A stretch of DNA of 34,477 bases, taken from NCBI RefSeq assembly GCF_000935045.1, contig NZ_JYKS01000044.1:1-34477 (forward strand), in the 5' to 3' direction. This document shows, one piece after another, positions 1-8,222 of this stretch. Source of the DNA: Pseudomonas sp. 10-1B (GTDB lineage: Bacteria; Pseudomonadota; Gammaproteobacteria; Pseudomonadales; Pseudomonadaceae). Numbering within the stretch: the first letter of the stretch is position 1; each line of letters opens with the position of its first letter. The translations under genes were made by a program, and so were the position numbers. The notes under the pieces are model-generated. The model made no database searches. It had not been told where the DNA came from and saw only the letters and a program-made list of their open reading frames with translations.

Positions 1-23
1 GTCATCGTCAAGATTCATTTCGC

Positions 24-57
24 AAAACCCCTATCTGCACATGCAGGTAGGGGTTTT
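24..57. terminator. Strong hairpin terminator at left edge
   Basis: A nearly perfect inverted repeat has arms AAAACCCCTA and TAGGGGTTTT at its ends, continuing inward through a CTGCA/TGCAG stem with one T-G pair. It ends in a T run on one strand and, because it starts in an A run, could also work on the other. It probably ends a gene lying left of the window, since the next gene starts about 260 bases further on. Confidence 0.8.
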
Positions 58-112
58 GTCTTTGTGGCTCAAAAATACCAGGCCCTACATAAATTCCCTG
101 GCTTCACACAAA

Positions 113-205
113 CCCCTGTAGGAGCGGCTTTAGCCGCGAACACCGGCAAAGCCGGTGCCTGCCACCGCGTCGCCTGCTTCGCGGCTAAAGCCGCTCCCAC
201 AGGGG
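113..205. repeat. REP pair (GGCTTTAGCC variant)
   Basis: Two inverted copies of a REP unit face each other: CTGTAGGAGCGGC...CGCGAA on the left and TTCGCGGC...GCTCCCACAG on the right, with a smaller CACCGGC/GCCGGTG hairpin between them. The GCTCCCACA end is the core shared by every REP in this window. It lies in the gap before the ABC exporter gene. Confidence 0.85.
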
Positions 206-318
206 CCGCGCCAGCTTCTGGAAACATTCAAAAGCAATCATGAAATGTGCGTCATTTATGCCTGACGAATCGCAGCGCAATGCTACGCTCGCGGAAATAC
301 TCAGCACGGATACCCACC

Positions 319-2127
319 ATGGAAATGAACTGGCACCAGGCCCTGCAAGAGAGCCTGAGCTGGCTGGCAATCGCCTCGTTCATCACCCTTGTCTGCTTCA
401 CTGCAGCCGCCACACTGGCCGTACGTTATACGCGCTGGGGCAGCCAGTTCTGGCAGCTTGTCGGGCCCTATTTCAGCTTCAGGCGCAGTTGGCGGCCATT
501 GCTGGTATTCGCGCTGCTGCTGGTACTGACGTTGTTCTCGGTACGCCTGAACGTGTTGTTCTCGTTCTGGTACAACGGCTTCTACAGCGCGTTGCAGGGC
601 CTTGACCAAGCCGCTTTCTGGTACCTGCTTGGGGTTTTCGCAGTATTGGCCAGCATCCACGTGCTGCGCTCGCTGTTCACCTTCTATGTGAGCCAGGCAT
701 TCAGCATTCATTGGCGAGTCTGGCTTACCGAGCGCCTGACCCACGACTGGATGCGCGGCGATGCCTACTACCGTGGTCAGTTCCTCGCCGAGCCGGTGGA
801 CAACCCCGACCAGCGTATCGAACTGGACGTGAACGCCTTCGTCAGCAACTCGGTGACCCTGGCCTTGGGTGCGGTCAGTGCGCTAGTGTCGTTGGTGGCG
901 TTCACCGGGATCCTCTGGGGGTTGTCGGCGCCGCTGACGGTCGTGGGCGTGGAGATCCCCCGGGCGATGGTGTTTGCCGTGTATCTGTATGTCATCGTCG
1001 CCACCTGGATCGCCTTCCGCCTCGGGCGCCCGTTGATCCGGCTGAACTTCCTCAACGAAAAGCTCACCGCCAACTTCCGTTACGCGCTGATGCGCCTGCG
1101 CGAGAATGCCGAAAACATTGCCTTCTACCAAGGCGCCCAGGTCGAGCGGAGCACCTTGCTGAGCCGCTTTGGCGCCTTGATCATGAATGTCTGGGCGCTG
1201 GTTTTCCGGAACCTCAAGTTCAGTGGCTTCAACCTGGGCGTCAGCCAAGTTGCCGTGGTGTTCCCGTTCATTCTCCAGGCGCCGCGGTTCTTCAGTGGGG
1301 CGATCAAGCTGGGCGATGTCATGCAGACTTCTCAGGCCTTTGGCCAGGTCCAGGATTCGTTGTCGTTCTTCCGTGAATCCTATGATGCGTTCGCCCAATA
1401 CCGGGCCACTCTGGACCGCCTTACCGGCTTCCTCGATGCCAATGAGCAGGCGAGTGCCTTGCCGCGTGTCGTTACCGAGGACCAGGCGCATGCTTTGGAT
1501 ATCACCCAACTGCAGGTGCTACGCCCGGACGGGCATCCCCTTATCGCCGACCTGGACCTGAGCCTGCATGCTGGTCAGGCGCTGTTGATCAAGGGCCCGT
1601 CGGGCAGTGGCAAGACCACACTGTTGCGAGCGCTGGCGGGCCTCTGGCCGTACGCGGCAGGTGAAGTCAGGCGGCCCATGGGCCATCAGGCGCTGTTCCT
1701 GTCGCAGCGCCCCTACCTGCCGCTGGGTGACTTGCGTACCGTCATCGCCTACCCGGCGGCCAGCAAGCCCGAAGACGAAGCACTGATGCAGCAGGCCTTG
1801 CGCCAGGTCAATCTGGCCCACCTGGCCGAGCGGCTGGATGTCAGTTGCGATTGGTCACACATTCTCTCGGTCGGCGAACAGCAGCGCTTGGCGTTCGCCC
1901 GGGTGCTGTTCAACCGACCTCAGGTGGTGTTCCTCGACGAGTCTACCTCGGCCATGGATGAAGGGCTCGAGCATACCCTGTATTCGCTGTTGCGCACGGA
2001 AATGCCAGGGGCGTTGCTGGTCAGTGTCGGGCACCGCAGTACGCTGGCGGGCTTCCATACCCATCGGTTGGAAGTGGATGGGCATGGGGGTTGGTCATTG
2101 CTCGAGCAGCAGCCAGTGCTGGCCTAG
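319..2127 (+). CDS. SbmA/YddA-type ABC transporter, fused permease and ATPase
   Basis: About 602 residues combining a membrane domain (roughly residues 1-350, six hydrophobic segments, SbmA/BacA-like) with a C-terminal ABC ATPase. Walker A GPSGSGKTT is encoded near base 1592, the signature is LSVGEQQR, and Walker B is VVFLDES. This is the YddA layout, in which half-transporters dimerise in the inner membrane. Relatives carry peptides, cobalamin or similar cargo; the substrate here cannot be read from sequence. I chose ATG 319 because the reading frame can be extended upstream to a GTG at 247, but that extension encodes unrelated polar sequence. No strong ribosome site precedes either start. 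The stop codon overlaps that of the convergent MFS gene. Confidence 0.85.
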   Translation: MEMNWHQALQESLSWLAIASFITLVCFTAAATLAVRYTRWGSQFWQLVGPYFSFRRSWRPLLVFALLLVLTLFSVRLNVLFSFWYNGFYSALQGLDQAAFWYLLGVFAVLASIHVLRSLFTFYVSQAFSIHWRVWLTERLTHDWMRGDAYYRGQFLAEPVDNPDQRIELDVNAFVSNSVTLALGAVSALVSLVAFTGILWGLSAPLTVVGVEIPRAMVFAVYLYVIVATWIAFRLGRPLIRLNFLNEKLTANFRYALMRLRENAENIAFYQGAQVERSTLLSRFGALIMNVWALVFRNLKFSGFNLGVSQVAVVFPFILQAPRFFSGAIKLGDVMQTSQAFGQVQDSLSFFRESYDAFAQYRATLDRLTGFLDANEQASALPRVVTEDQAHALDITQLQVLRPDGHPLIADLDLSLHAGQALLIKGPSGSGKTTLLRALAGLWPYAAGEVRRPMGHQALFLSQRPYLPLGDLRTVIAYPAASKPEDEALMQQALRQVNLAHLAERLDVSCDWSHILSVGEQQRLAFARVLFNRPQVVFLDESTSAMDEGLEHTLYSLLRTEMPGALLVSVGHRSTLAGFHTHRLEVDGHGGWSLLEQQPVLA

Positions 2128-3353
2128 TTCGGTTGGCCGCCGATCGGGCCTGATCTGCGCCATGCGACTCCGATCAGGGTGCCAGTGGCACACGCTGCGC
2201 CAACCAGGAACGTTGCCTGAAAGCCGACCCCGTCCCACAACAGGCCGGCCATCACGCTGGCCACCAGCAGTGCTACCCCGGTCAGCAGGTTGAACAGGCC
2301 GAAGGCTGTACCACGCAGGTTGATGGGGGCGCTGTCGGCGATCATTGCAGCGAAGATACCCTGGCTGAAGCCCAGGTGCAGGCCCCAGGCAGCAACCCCC
2401 AGGGCCAGCCCGGCCCACCCCGGCAGCAGAGCCAGCAGCAGGTCGGCGGCGATCAGCAGCCCCAGCCCCGCCATCAGTACACCACGGCGGCCGACGCGGT
2501 CCGACAGCACCCCGGCGGGGTAGGCCGATAGCGAATAGGCCAGCGCCATCAGCACCAGCACCGCCGGTGCCCACAACGGCGCCATGCCCATGTCCTGCGC
2601 ACGCAGCAGCAGGAACGCCTCGCTGAAACGGGCGAGGGTGAACAGCGTAGCCAGGCCGATCAGTTGCCAGTAGGCCGGGCCCAGGCGCACCAGCTCGCAC
2701 AGTGCCAGCGGTGAGCGTACTGACCGGGTCGCGGCGGGGGCTTCAGGTTCGCGGACGAAGGCGATGAGGATGTACACCGCCATAAACGCCGGGATCACCG
2801 CCACCCAGAACACGGTCTGGAAATGGCTCGCAGTGAGCCACATCAGCACGATTGCTAGCAACGGCCCGAGGAAGGCGCCCACGGTGTCCAGTGCCTGGCG
2901 CAAGCCGAAGGCCGCACCGCGCAACGCAGCGGGCGTGATATCGGCCACCAACGCATCGCGTGGCGCGCCACGAATGCCTTTGCCGAGCCGGTCGACGAAG
3001 CGGGCTGCAGTCAGCCATTCCAGCCCGGAGGCCAGGGGGAACACCGGCTTGGTCAGCGCACCCAGGGCATAACCCAGCACCGTGAGCAGCTTGCGTTTGC
3101 CCAACCGATCGCTGAGGGCGCCGGAGAACATCTTGGTGATCGATGCGGTTGCCTCGGCGATGCCTTCGATAACGCCCACTGCCACTACCGAGGTGCCGAG
3201 CACGGTGACCATGTACAGCGGCAGCAGCGCGTGGATCATCTCCGAGGAAATGTCCATGAACATCGACACGAAGCCCAGTGCCCAGACGCTGCGAGGCATC
3301 TTCGGCAGGGTGCTGGTGGCGCTCGCAGGGGTACTTTCTTCATTGCTGCGCAT
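2124..3353 (-). CDS. Major facilitator superfamily (MFS) transporter
   Basis: A 409-residue inner-membrane protein with about twelve hydrophobic segments. The MFS loop motif GALSDRLGKRK is at residues 78-88 and its C-terminal echo GVLSDRVGRRG lies in the second half, marking the two six-helix halves. A third conserved stretch, RFVDRLGKGIRGAPRD, is typical of a subgroup of bacterial drug/metabolite MFS proteins. The substrate is unknown. About 20 polar residues precede the first helix. The start used lacks a good ribosome site, so the internal Met19 is an alternative. It converges on the ABC exporter and is divergent from the siderophore receptor gene, so it might share iron control, but nothing in the protein shows a siderophore role. 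Confidence 0.85.
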   Translation of the reverse strand: MRSNEESTPASATSTLPKMPRSVWALGFVSMFMDISSEMIHALLPLYMVTVLGTSVVAVGVIEGIAEATASITKMFSGALSDRLGKRKLLTVLGYALGALTKPVFPLASGLEWLTAARFVDRLGKGIRGAPRDALVADITPAALRGAAFGLRQALDTVGAFLGPLLAIVLMWLTASHFQTVFWVAVIPAFMAVYILIAFVREPEAPAATRSVRSPLALCELVRLGPAYWQLIGLATLFTLARFSEAFLLLRAQDMGMAPLWAPAVLVLMALAYSLSAYPAGVLSDRVGRRGVLMAGLGLLIAADLLLALLPGWAGLALGVAAWGLHLGFSQGIFAAMIADSAPINLRGTAFGLFNLLTGVALLVASVMAGLLWDGVGFQATFLVGAACATGTLIGVAWRRSGPIGGQPN

Positions 3354-3483
3354 CAGGAGGGCTCGGCAGAGTCGCTACGTTCGAACTTTAGGAGCCAGCA
3401 CGCAGGATGCAAGTGAAGCTTGCCAGCACCCGCGCTCAGCAAAGTTCCGTTACAAACATGTAAATTTCGTAAATAAGATTTAA

Positions 3484-3506
3484 ACTCATTTGAGAATCCC
3501 TATATT
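3484..3506. promoter_or_regulatory. Possible Fur box or promoter of the iron operon
   Basis: An AT-rich stretch (about 3450-3510) lies between the MFS and receptor genes. It contains CTCATTTGAG followed by TGAGAATCCCTATAT, which matches the 7-1-7 Fur consensus at roughly nine of fourteen positions. TATATT at 3501 could be a -10 box. The match is weak; the call rests mainly on the downstream gene being a siderophore receptor, a class almost always controlled by Fur. Confidence 0.3.
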
Positions 3507-3612
3507 TACCATCCCTGTTGGCCACCAAACTGTGTTTGCGAGGCCGGTGGGCGAGGGCTCCCGGTTCCAACAGGAGGGTGCCGTTTCGCTCATAATCGCA
3601 GGAGATGTACCC

Positions 3613-5847
3613 ATGCAGTGCAGAACTTCACCCAACAGCCTGGCCCTGGCGTTCGTTGCGCTGGCGTCGCCGGCCATGATGGCCACTGCGGCCCAGGCCG
3701 AAGAACAGCGTACGGGTGAGGTGCTGGAACTGCCGGTCGCCGACAATGCGCTGGTGATCCAGGACACCCTGGTCACTGCCGAGCGCGAGGCCCGCCAGGC
3801 CCTGGGCTCATCGATCATCACCGCCGAAGACATCAAGCGCCACCCGCCAACCAATGACCTGTCCGACATCATTCGTCGCGAGCCCGGGGTCAACCTGACT
3901 GGCAACAGCGCCAGCGGCGCACGTGGCAACAACCGCCAGATCGACCTGCGTGGCATGGGCCCGGAAAACACCCTGATCCTCATCGACGGCAAGCCTTCCA
4001 GCGCCCGCAACGCTGTGCGCTATGGCTGGAACGGCGACCGCGATACCCGCGGTGAAACCAACTGGGTGCCGGCCGAAGCGGTCGAGCGCATCGAAATCCT
4101 GCGCGGCCCGGCGGCCGCCCGCTACGGCTCCGGCGCCATGGGCGGGGTAGTCAACATCATCACCAAGCGCCCCACCGAAGCGCTCAAGGGTAGTGTCAGC
4201 TTGTACACGCAGTTGCCCGAAGACAGCGCCGAGGGCGCCAGCCGCCGCGCCAACTTCAACCTGGGCGGTGGGCTTACCGATAACCTGGGCTTCCGATTGT
4301 ACGGCGGGCTGGCCAAAACCGACGCCGACGACCAGGACATCAACGCCGGGCATGCCAACAGCGCGTTGTCGGCCGGTCGTGAAGGCGTGCGCAACAAGGA
4401 CATCAATGGCCTGTTGAGCTGGAAGCTGAACGACGAACACCGCATCGAAGCCAGTGCCGGCTACAGCCGCCAAGGCAACATCTATGCCGGCGACACCATG
4501 AACAGCAACGGTGGCGGCAACATCGACCTGATCTCCAGCCTGTACGGCCACGAGACCAACGTGATGCAGCGCAGCACCTACGACCTGACCCACCTGGGCG
4601 ATTTTACCTGGGGTACCAGCAAAACCACCCTGGCCTACGAATACGTACGCAACTGGCGCCTCAATGAAGGTCTGGCCGGTGGCCCTGAGGGCGCCATCAA
4701 TGGTTCCGGCGCGGCGATGTCGCGGCTGCGCAACACCCGCCTGAGCAGCGAGGTCAACTTGCCCTTCGCCATGGGTAGCACCGAGCATGTGCTGACCCTG
4801 GGTGGCGAATACCTGTACGAGTCGCTGAACGACCAAGGCTCGTTCCGCCCACAGAGCTTCGACCCGAGCGGCAATGACGTGATCAGTGGTTTCGACCGCA
4901 GCGAATCGAAGATGACCGCCAAGAGCTACGCGCTGTTCGTCGAGGACAACATCGTCATTGGCGACACCACGGTGACCCCAGGTTTGCGCTTCGACCACCA
5001 CGAGTCCTTCGGCGACAACTTCAGCCCAAGCCTGAACCTGTCGCACAAACTGACCGAAGCGCTTTCGGTAAAAGGCGGCATTGCGCGCGCCTACAAGACC
5101 CCGAACCTGTACCAGTCCAACCCCAACTACCTGCTTTACAGCCGCGGCAACGGCTGCAGCGTACAGCAGACCAACAACGGCGGCTGCTACCTGCAAGGCA
5201 ACGCCGACCTCAAGCCCGAGATCAGCGTTAACAAGGAAATCGGGCTGCTGTACGACCGCGACACCTGGCGCACCAGTGCCACTTACTTCCGCAACGACTA
5301 CAAGAACAAGATCATCGGTGATACCGATGTGCTTTACACCATCGGCACCGGCAGCCGTGTGACCCAGTGGGATAACGCCGGCAAGGCGCGGGTGGAAGGT
5401 ATCGAAGGCAACTTCTTCATCGAGCTCACGCCGACCCTGGACTGGAACACCAACCTGACCTGGATGCTCGACAACGACAACCGCGAGACCGGCGAGCCGC
5501 TGTCGGTGATCCCAGAATACACCGTCAACACCACCCTCGACTGGCGCGCCACCGACAAGCTGTCGTTCCAGGTGGCAGGTACCTACTTCGGCAAGCAGAA
5601 GTCGCCGACCTACAACTACCGCACCCAGCAGGATTACGACAAGGCTGCGCAGCAGGACGTCGAGGCCTATGGCCTGGTGGACGTGAGCGCCGGATACAAG
5701 TTCAACGCCAACTACGACGTGCGGGTGGGGGTGAACAACCTGTTCGACAAGCAGATCCTGCGTGGCGGCAACGCCAGCAGCTCGGGCGCCAATACCTATA
5801 ACCAACCGGGCAGGGCGGTGTTCGCTGCGCTGAATATCAACTTCTGA
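3613..5847 (+). CDS. FepA/PfeA/PirA-type TonB-dependent siderophore receptor
   Basis: A 744-residue outer-membrane receptor. A Sec signal peptide ends at ATAAQA (residues 24-29), a TonB box DTLVTA is at 51-56, and the plug domain follows with RGMGPENTLILIDGKP and ERIEILRGPAAARYG. A 22-strand barrel ends in NINF, with the terminal Phe needed for barrel assembly. The plug wording is that of FepA, PfeA and PirA, so ferric enterobactin or a related catecholate is the likely ligand; ligand choice within the family is inference. ATG 3613 is chosen because AGGAG lies at 3600-3604 and the signal peptide begins there, although the frame is open from 3490. It heads an operon with DUF3649, PepSY and DUF3325 genes. 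Confidence 0.92.
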   Translation: MQCRTSPNSLALAFVALASPAMMATAAQAEEQRTGEVLELPVADNALVIQDTLVTAEREARQALGSSIITAEDIKRHPPTNDLSDIIRREPGVNLTGNSASGARGNNRQIDLRGMGPENTLILIDGKPSSARNAVRYGWNGDRDTRGETNWVPAEAVERIEILRGPAAARYGSGAMGGVVNIITKRPTEALKGSVSLYTQLPEDSAEGASRRANFNLGGGLTDNLGFRLYGGLAKTDADDQDINAGHANSALSAGREGVRNKDINGLLSWKLNDEHRIEASAGYSRQGNIYAGDTMNSNGGGNIDLISSLYGHETNVMQRSTYDLTHLGDFTWGTSKTTLAYEYVRNWRLNEGLAGGPEGAINGSGAAMSRLRNTRLSSEVNLPFAMGSTEHVLTLGGEYLYESLNDQGSFRPQSFDPSGNDVISGFDRSESKMTAKSYALFVEDNIVIGDTTVTPGLRFDHHESFGDNFSPSLNLSHKLTEALSVKGGIARAYKTPNLYQSNPNYLLYSRGNGCSVQQTNNGGCYLQGNADLKPEISVNKEIGLLYDRDTWRTSATYFRNDYKNKIIGDTDVLYTIGTGSRVTQWDNAGKARVEGIEGNFFIELTPTLDWNTNLTWMLDNDNRETGEPLSVIPEYTVNTTLDWRATDKLSFQVAGTYFGKQKSPTYNYRTQQDYDKAAQQDVEAYGLVDVSAGYKFNANYDVRVGVNNLFDKQILRGGNASSSGANTYNQPGRAVFAALNINF

Positions 5848-5866
5848 TCCAAAGGGCCGTTGTGCG

Positions 5867-5958
5867 GCCCATTCGCGGGTAAACCCGCTCCCACAGAGAT
5901 GGCATCGCCCATGAGGGCAATGCGGTATCTGTGGGAGCGGGTTTACCCGCGAATGGGC
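5867..5958. repeat. Perfect 30-bp inverted REP pair inside the iron operon
   Basis: Bases 5867-5896 and 5929-5958 are exact reverse complements over 30 positions, separated by 32 bases. The unit begins GCCCATTCGCGGG and ends GCTCCCACAG. It lies between the receptor stop codon and the DUF3649 start, so the mRNA would fold into a very stable stem that could stabilise receptor mRNA or reduce downstream expression. Confidence 0.9.
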
Positions 5959-5982
5959 GTACACATTTTTCAAGGAAGCCAA

Positions 5983-6270
5983 ATGTCTACATCCCCCGCC
6001 TGGTTGCAGATTGTCTCCCGTAGCTGCGCCGCACTACTCGGCGGCTATGCCCTCAGCTACGCCGCCAGCGCCTGCCTGGCCCGCATCCTGCCGCTGGCCG
6101 CCACCGATGCGGTCATCGTCGCGACCCTGCCGGCTTTTCTCTTCTACACCGCCGCCATCCTCTGGGCCTTCGCCAGCCGTGATGCCTTGCGCGCCTGGGC
6201 GCCGCTGGCGCTGGCCGTGCCCCTGATGTTGATCGGCTTCTGGCCGCAGGCGCTGGAGTGGTTGGCATGA
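5983..6270 (+). CDS. DUF3649 small inner-membrane protein of iron operon
   Basis: A 95-residue protein with three hydrophobic segments (about residues 15-36, 42-62 and 70-88). It matches my memory of DUF3649, a family of small membrane proteins found beside TonB-dependent receptors and PepSY proteins and often labelled iron transporter without biochemical proof. ATG 5983 follows an AAGGAAG ribosome site at 5972; the longer open frame from 5860 runs through the REP and is rejected. Its stop overlaps the next start in ATGA, so the two are translationally coupled. Confidence 0.8.
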   Translation: MSTSPAWLQIVSRSCAALLGGYALSYAASACLARILPLAATDAVIVATLPAFLFYTAAILWAFASRDALRAWAPLALAVPLMLIGFWPQALEWLA

Positions 6271-7787
6271 AGAATACCTTCACCCAATCGATGGCCTGGC
6301 TGCATACCTGGGCCGGGTTGATCTTCGGCTGGCTGCTGTTCGCCATCTTCGTCACCGGCACCCTGGCGGTGTTCGACAAGGAACTCAACCACTGGATGCA
6401 GCCGGAAATCCCGGCCACCCAAGTGTCCCAGGCCGATGCCGCCCAGCGTGCCATCGCTTACCTGCAAGTCCATGAACCGCAGGCTGGCAACTGGGGCATC
6501 AGCCTGCCGAGCGAGCGCTCCCCCGGGCTGCGCGTGTCCACCGGCGAACGGCGCCATGGCGGTGGCGTACAGCTCGACCCGCGCACCGGCGAGGCCATCG
6601 AGGTGCGCGACAGTGTCGGTGGCAACTTCTTCTTCCGCTTCCACTTCACCCTCGACCTGCCACGCAACTGGGGCATTTTCGTGGTCGGCGCGCTGGCGCT
6701 GGTGATGCTGGCGGCGCTGGTCACCGGTATTGTCATCCACAAGAAGATCTTCAAGGAGTTCTTCACCTTCCGGCCGAACAAGGGCCAGCGCTCGTGGCTG
6801 GACTTCCACAATGCCAGCGCGGTGCTGTTGCTGCCGTTTCACCTGATGATCACCTACACCGGGTTGGTGATCTTCATGCTCATCTATATCCCCGCAGGGG
6901 TCGATGCGCTGTTCGCTGGCGACAACCGCGCCTACTTCCAGGCCCAGGGCAACGCCCGCCTGGAGCAGCCCCGCGGCCTGGCCAGGCAGCCGGCGGCGCT
7001 GGTCGATGTGGCACCGCTGCTGGCCCAGGCCGAAGCGCGGCTGGGGCCGCTGGGTGGCTTGAACATCCGCAACCCCAATACGGCGGCGGCGCGTATCGAA
7101 ACCCGCCCCGAACTGGGCAACCGCATCGCCCTGGCCAAGGGCCAGGCCATGGTCTTCGATGGTGTCAGCGGGCAGTTGCTCAGCGACGTGCCCGAATGGC
7201 GTGCGGCGCCTTTGACCCAGCGGGTCATGGTTGGTCTGCACTTCGCCCAGTTCGGTGGTTACCCGATGCGCTGGCTGTATTTCATCTGCGGGCTGGTCAG
7301 TTGCCTGATGATCGCCAGCGGGCTGGTGCTGTTCTGCGTGAAGCGCGGGCGCAAGTATGCCAGTGCCAGCGCCGATGCCTCGGCGCGGCGTTGGTACCGG
7401 GTGGCCGAGGTGTGCAACGTGGGCTTCATCAGTGGTTTGTTGCTGGCGTGCGTGGGGCTGTTGTGGGCCAGCCGCTTGTTGCCGGTGGAGCTGCTGCAGC
7501 GGGAGAGTTGGGAAGTGCGCGCGTTCTTCGGCGTGTGGCTGCTGGCGCTGTTGCATGCCAGTGTCAGACCGGCACGCCGGGCGTGGGTCGAGCAACTGCT
7601 GTTGACGGCATTGCTATGCGTCGGCCTGGGTGCGTTTGGCGGCCTTGAAGACGTGATGCGCCTCGGTGTAGTGGCCTGTGCTCTGGTATTGGGTGTGTTG
7701 CTTGGGCTGGTGGCCTGGCGGGTACGGCAGGCGCAGCCGGTGCAGCGGAAGGGCCGGGCGGAGCGGCGTATGGAGGTCGGGGCATGA
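6267..7787 (+). CDS. PepSY-associated membrane protein (PiuB-like), iron operon
   Basis: A 506-residue inner-membrane protein of the PepSY_TM family. TM1 is near residues 13-33, a periplasmic PepSY-like region with FRFHFTLD follows, a second helix is near 135-160, then a further periplasmic domain and several C-terminal helices. Conserved histidines such as HTW near residue 10, FHFT, DFHNASA and HLMITYTG are the sort proposed to bind haem. Relatives (PiuB, and FoxB-like proteins shown to reduce ferric siderophores) suggest electron transfer to siderophore-bound iron in the periplasm; this is inference here. The start overlaps the DUF3649 stop and the end overlaps the next start in ATGA. Confidence 0.85.
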   Translation: MKNTFTQSMAWLHTWAGLIFGWLLFAIFVTGTLAVFDKELNHWMQPEIPATQVSQADAAQRAIAYLQVHEPQAGNWGISLPSERSPGLRVSTGERRHGGGVQLDPRTGEAIEVRDSVGGNFFFRFHFTLDLPRNWGIFVVGALALVMLAALVTGIVIHKKIFKEFFTFRPNKGQRSWLDFHNASAVLLLPFHLMITYTGLVIFMLIYIPAGVDALFAGDNRAYFQAQGNARLEQPRGLARQPAALVDVAPLLAQAEARLGPLGGLNIRNPNTAAARIETRPELGNRIALAKGQAMVFDGVSGQLLSDVPEWRAAPLTQRVMVGLHFAQFGGYPMRWLYFICGLVSCLMIASGLVLFCVKRGRKYASASADASARRWYRVAEVCNVGFISGLLLACVGLLWASRLLPVELLQRESWEVRAFFGVWLLALLHASVRPARRAWVEQLLLTALLCVGLGAFGGLEDVMRLGVVACALVLGVLLGLVAWRVRQAQPVQRKGRAERRMEVGA

Positions 7788-8122
7788 TGATATGGATCAC
7801 AGGCGGCGTGTTGTTCGCCTATGCCGGTATGCTCGGGCTGTGCCAAGGGCTGGAGCGGCATTACAAGCAGGTGTGGAACCGCACCTGCCCACGCGCGCTG
7901 CGCGTCACCTTGCGCGGTGCCGGGTGGCTGGCGTTGCTGGCCAGCCTGGTGCTGTGCGCTCAGGCCTGGGGTTGGGCCATGGGGCCGGTGGCCTGGTTCG
8001 GTGCGCTGTCGCTGGCGGGGATGCTGCTGGTGATGCTGTTGCCGTATTGGCCGCGGCTGGCGGTGGGATTGATAGGGGCGCTGCCAGTATGGGGCTTGGT
8101 TCAGCTGGTTACCTATCTCTGA
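7784..8122 (+). CDS. DUF3325 small membrane protein, last gene of iron operon
   Basis: A 112-residue protein with about four hydrophobic segments and a basic stretch (HYKQVWNRTCPRALR, residues 26-40) after the first. It fits DUF3325, a family of unknown biochemistry that travels with DUF3649 and PepSY genes downstream of TonB-dependent receptors. Its ATG overlaps the preceding stop in ATGA, so it is coupled to the PepSY protein and probably forms an inner-membrane complex with it. No catalytic motif is visible. Confidence 0.78.
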   Translation: MMIWITGGVLFAYAGMLGLCQGLERHYKQVWNRTCPRALRVTLRGAGWLALLASLVLCAQAWGWAMGPVAWFGALSLAGMLLVMLLPYWPRLAVGLIGALPVWGLVQLVTYL

Positions 8123-8146
8123 GCCTGGCGTGCGCTGTGTGTAGGG

Positions 8147-8201
8147 GCGGCCTGGTGTCGCGATCGGGCCGCTTTGCGCCCAGGTCGCGGCACCAGGCCG
8201 C
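8147..8201. repeat. Degenerate REP inverted repeat between convergent genes
   Basis: Arms GCGGCCTGGTGTCGCGA (8147-8163) and TCGCGGCACCAGGCCGC (8185-8201) are inverted with one mismatch. The GCTCCCACA core is lost on both sides, so it looks like a decayed REP. It sits between the DUF3325 and aminotransferase stop codons and may act as a two-way transcription barrier. Confidence 0.65.
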
Positions 8202-8222
8202 TTACAGTATGCGTGGTCCTGT

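Noticed and set aside
247..318. Upstream GTG start for the ABC exporter
   Set aside because: The added 24 residues are polar and unlike the family start; the membrane protein reads naturally from ATG 319.
331..346. TGGCACC...TGC resembling a sigma-54 promoter
   Set aside because: The GG-GC spacing is 11 instead of 10 and it lies inside the start of the ABC exporter coding sequence.
3808..5982. Long antisense open frame of 724 codons opposite the siderophore receptor
   Set aside because: It mirrors the high-GC codon bias of the receptor gene, has no recognisable domain and is Val/Ala/Gly-rich in the way of shadow frames. The sense protein has a full receptor architecture.
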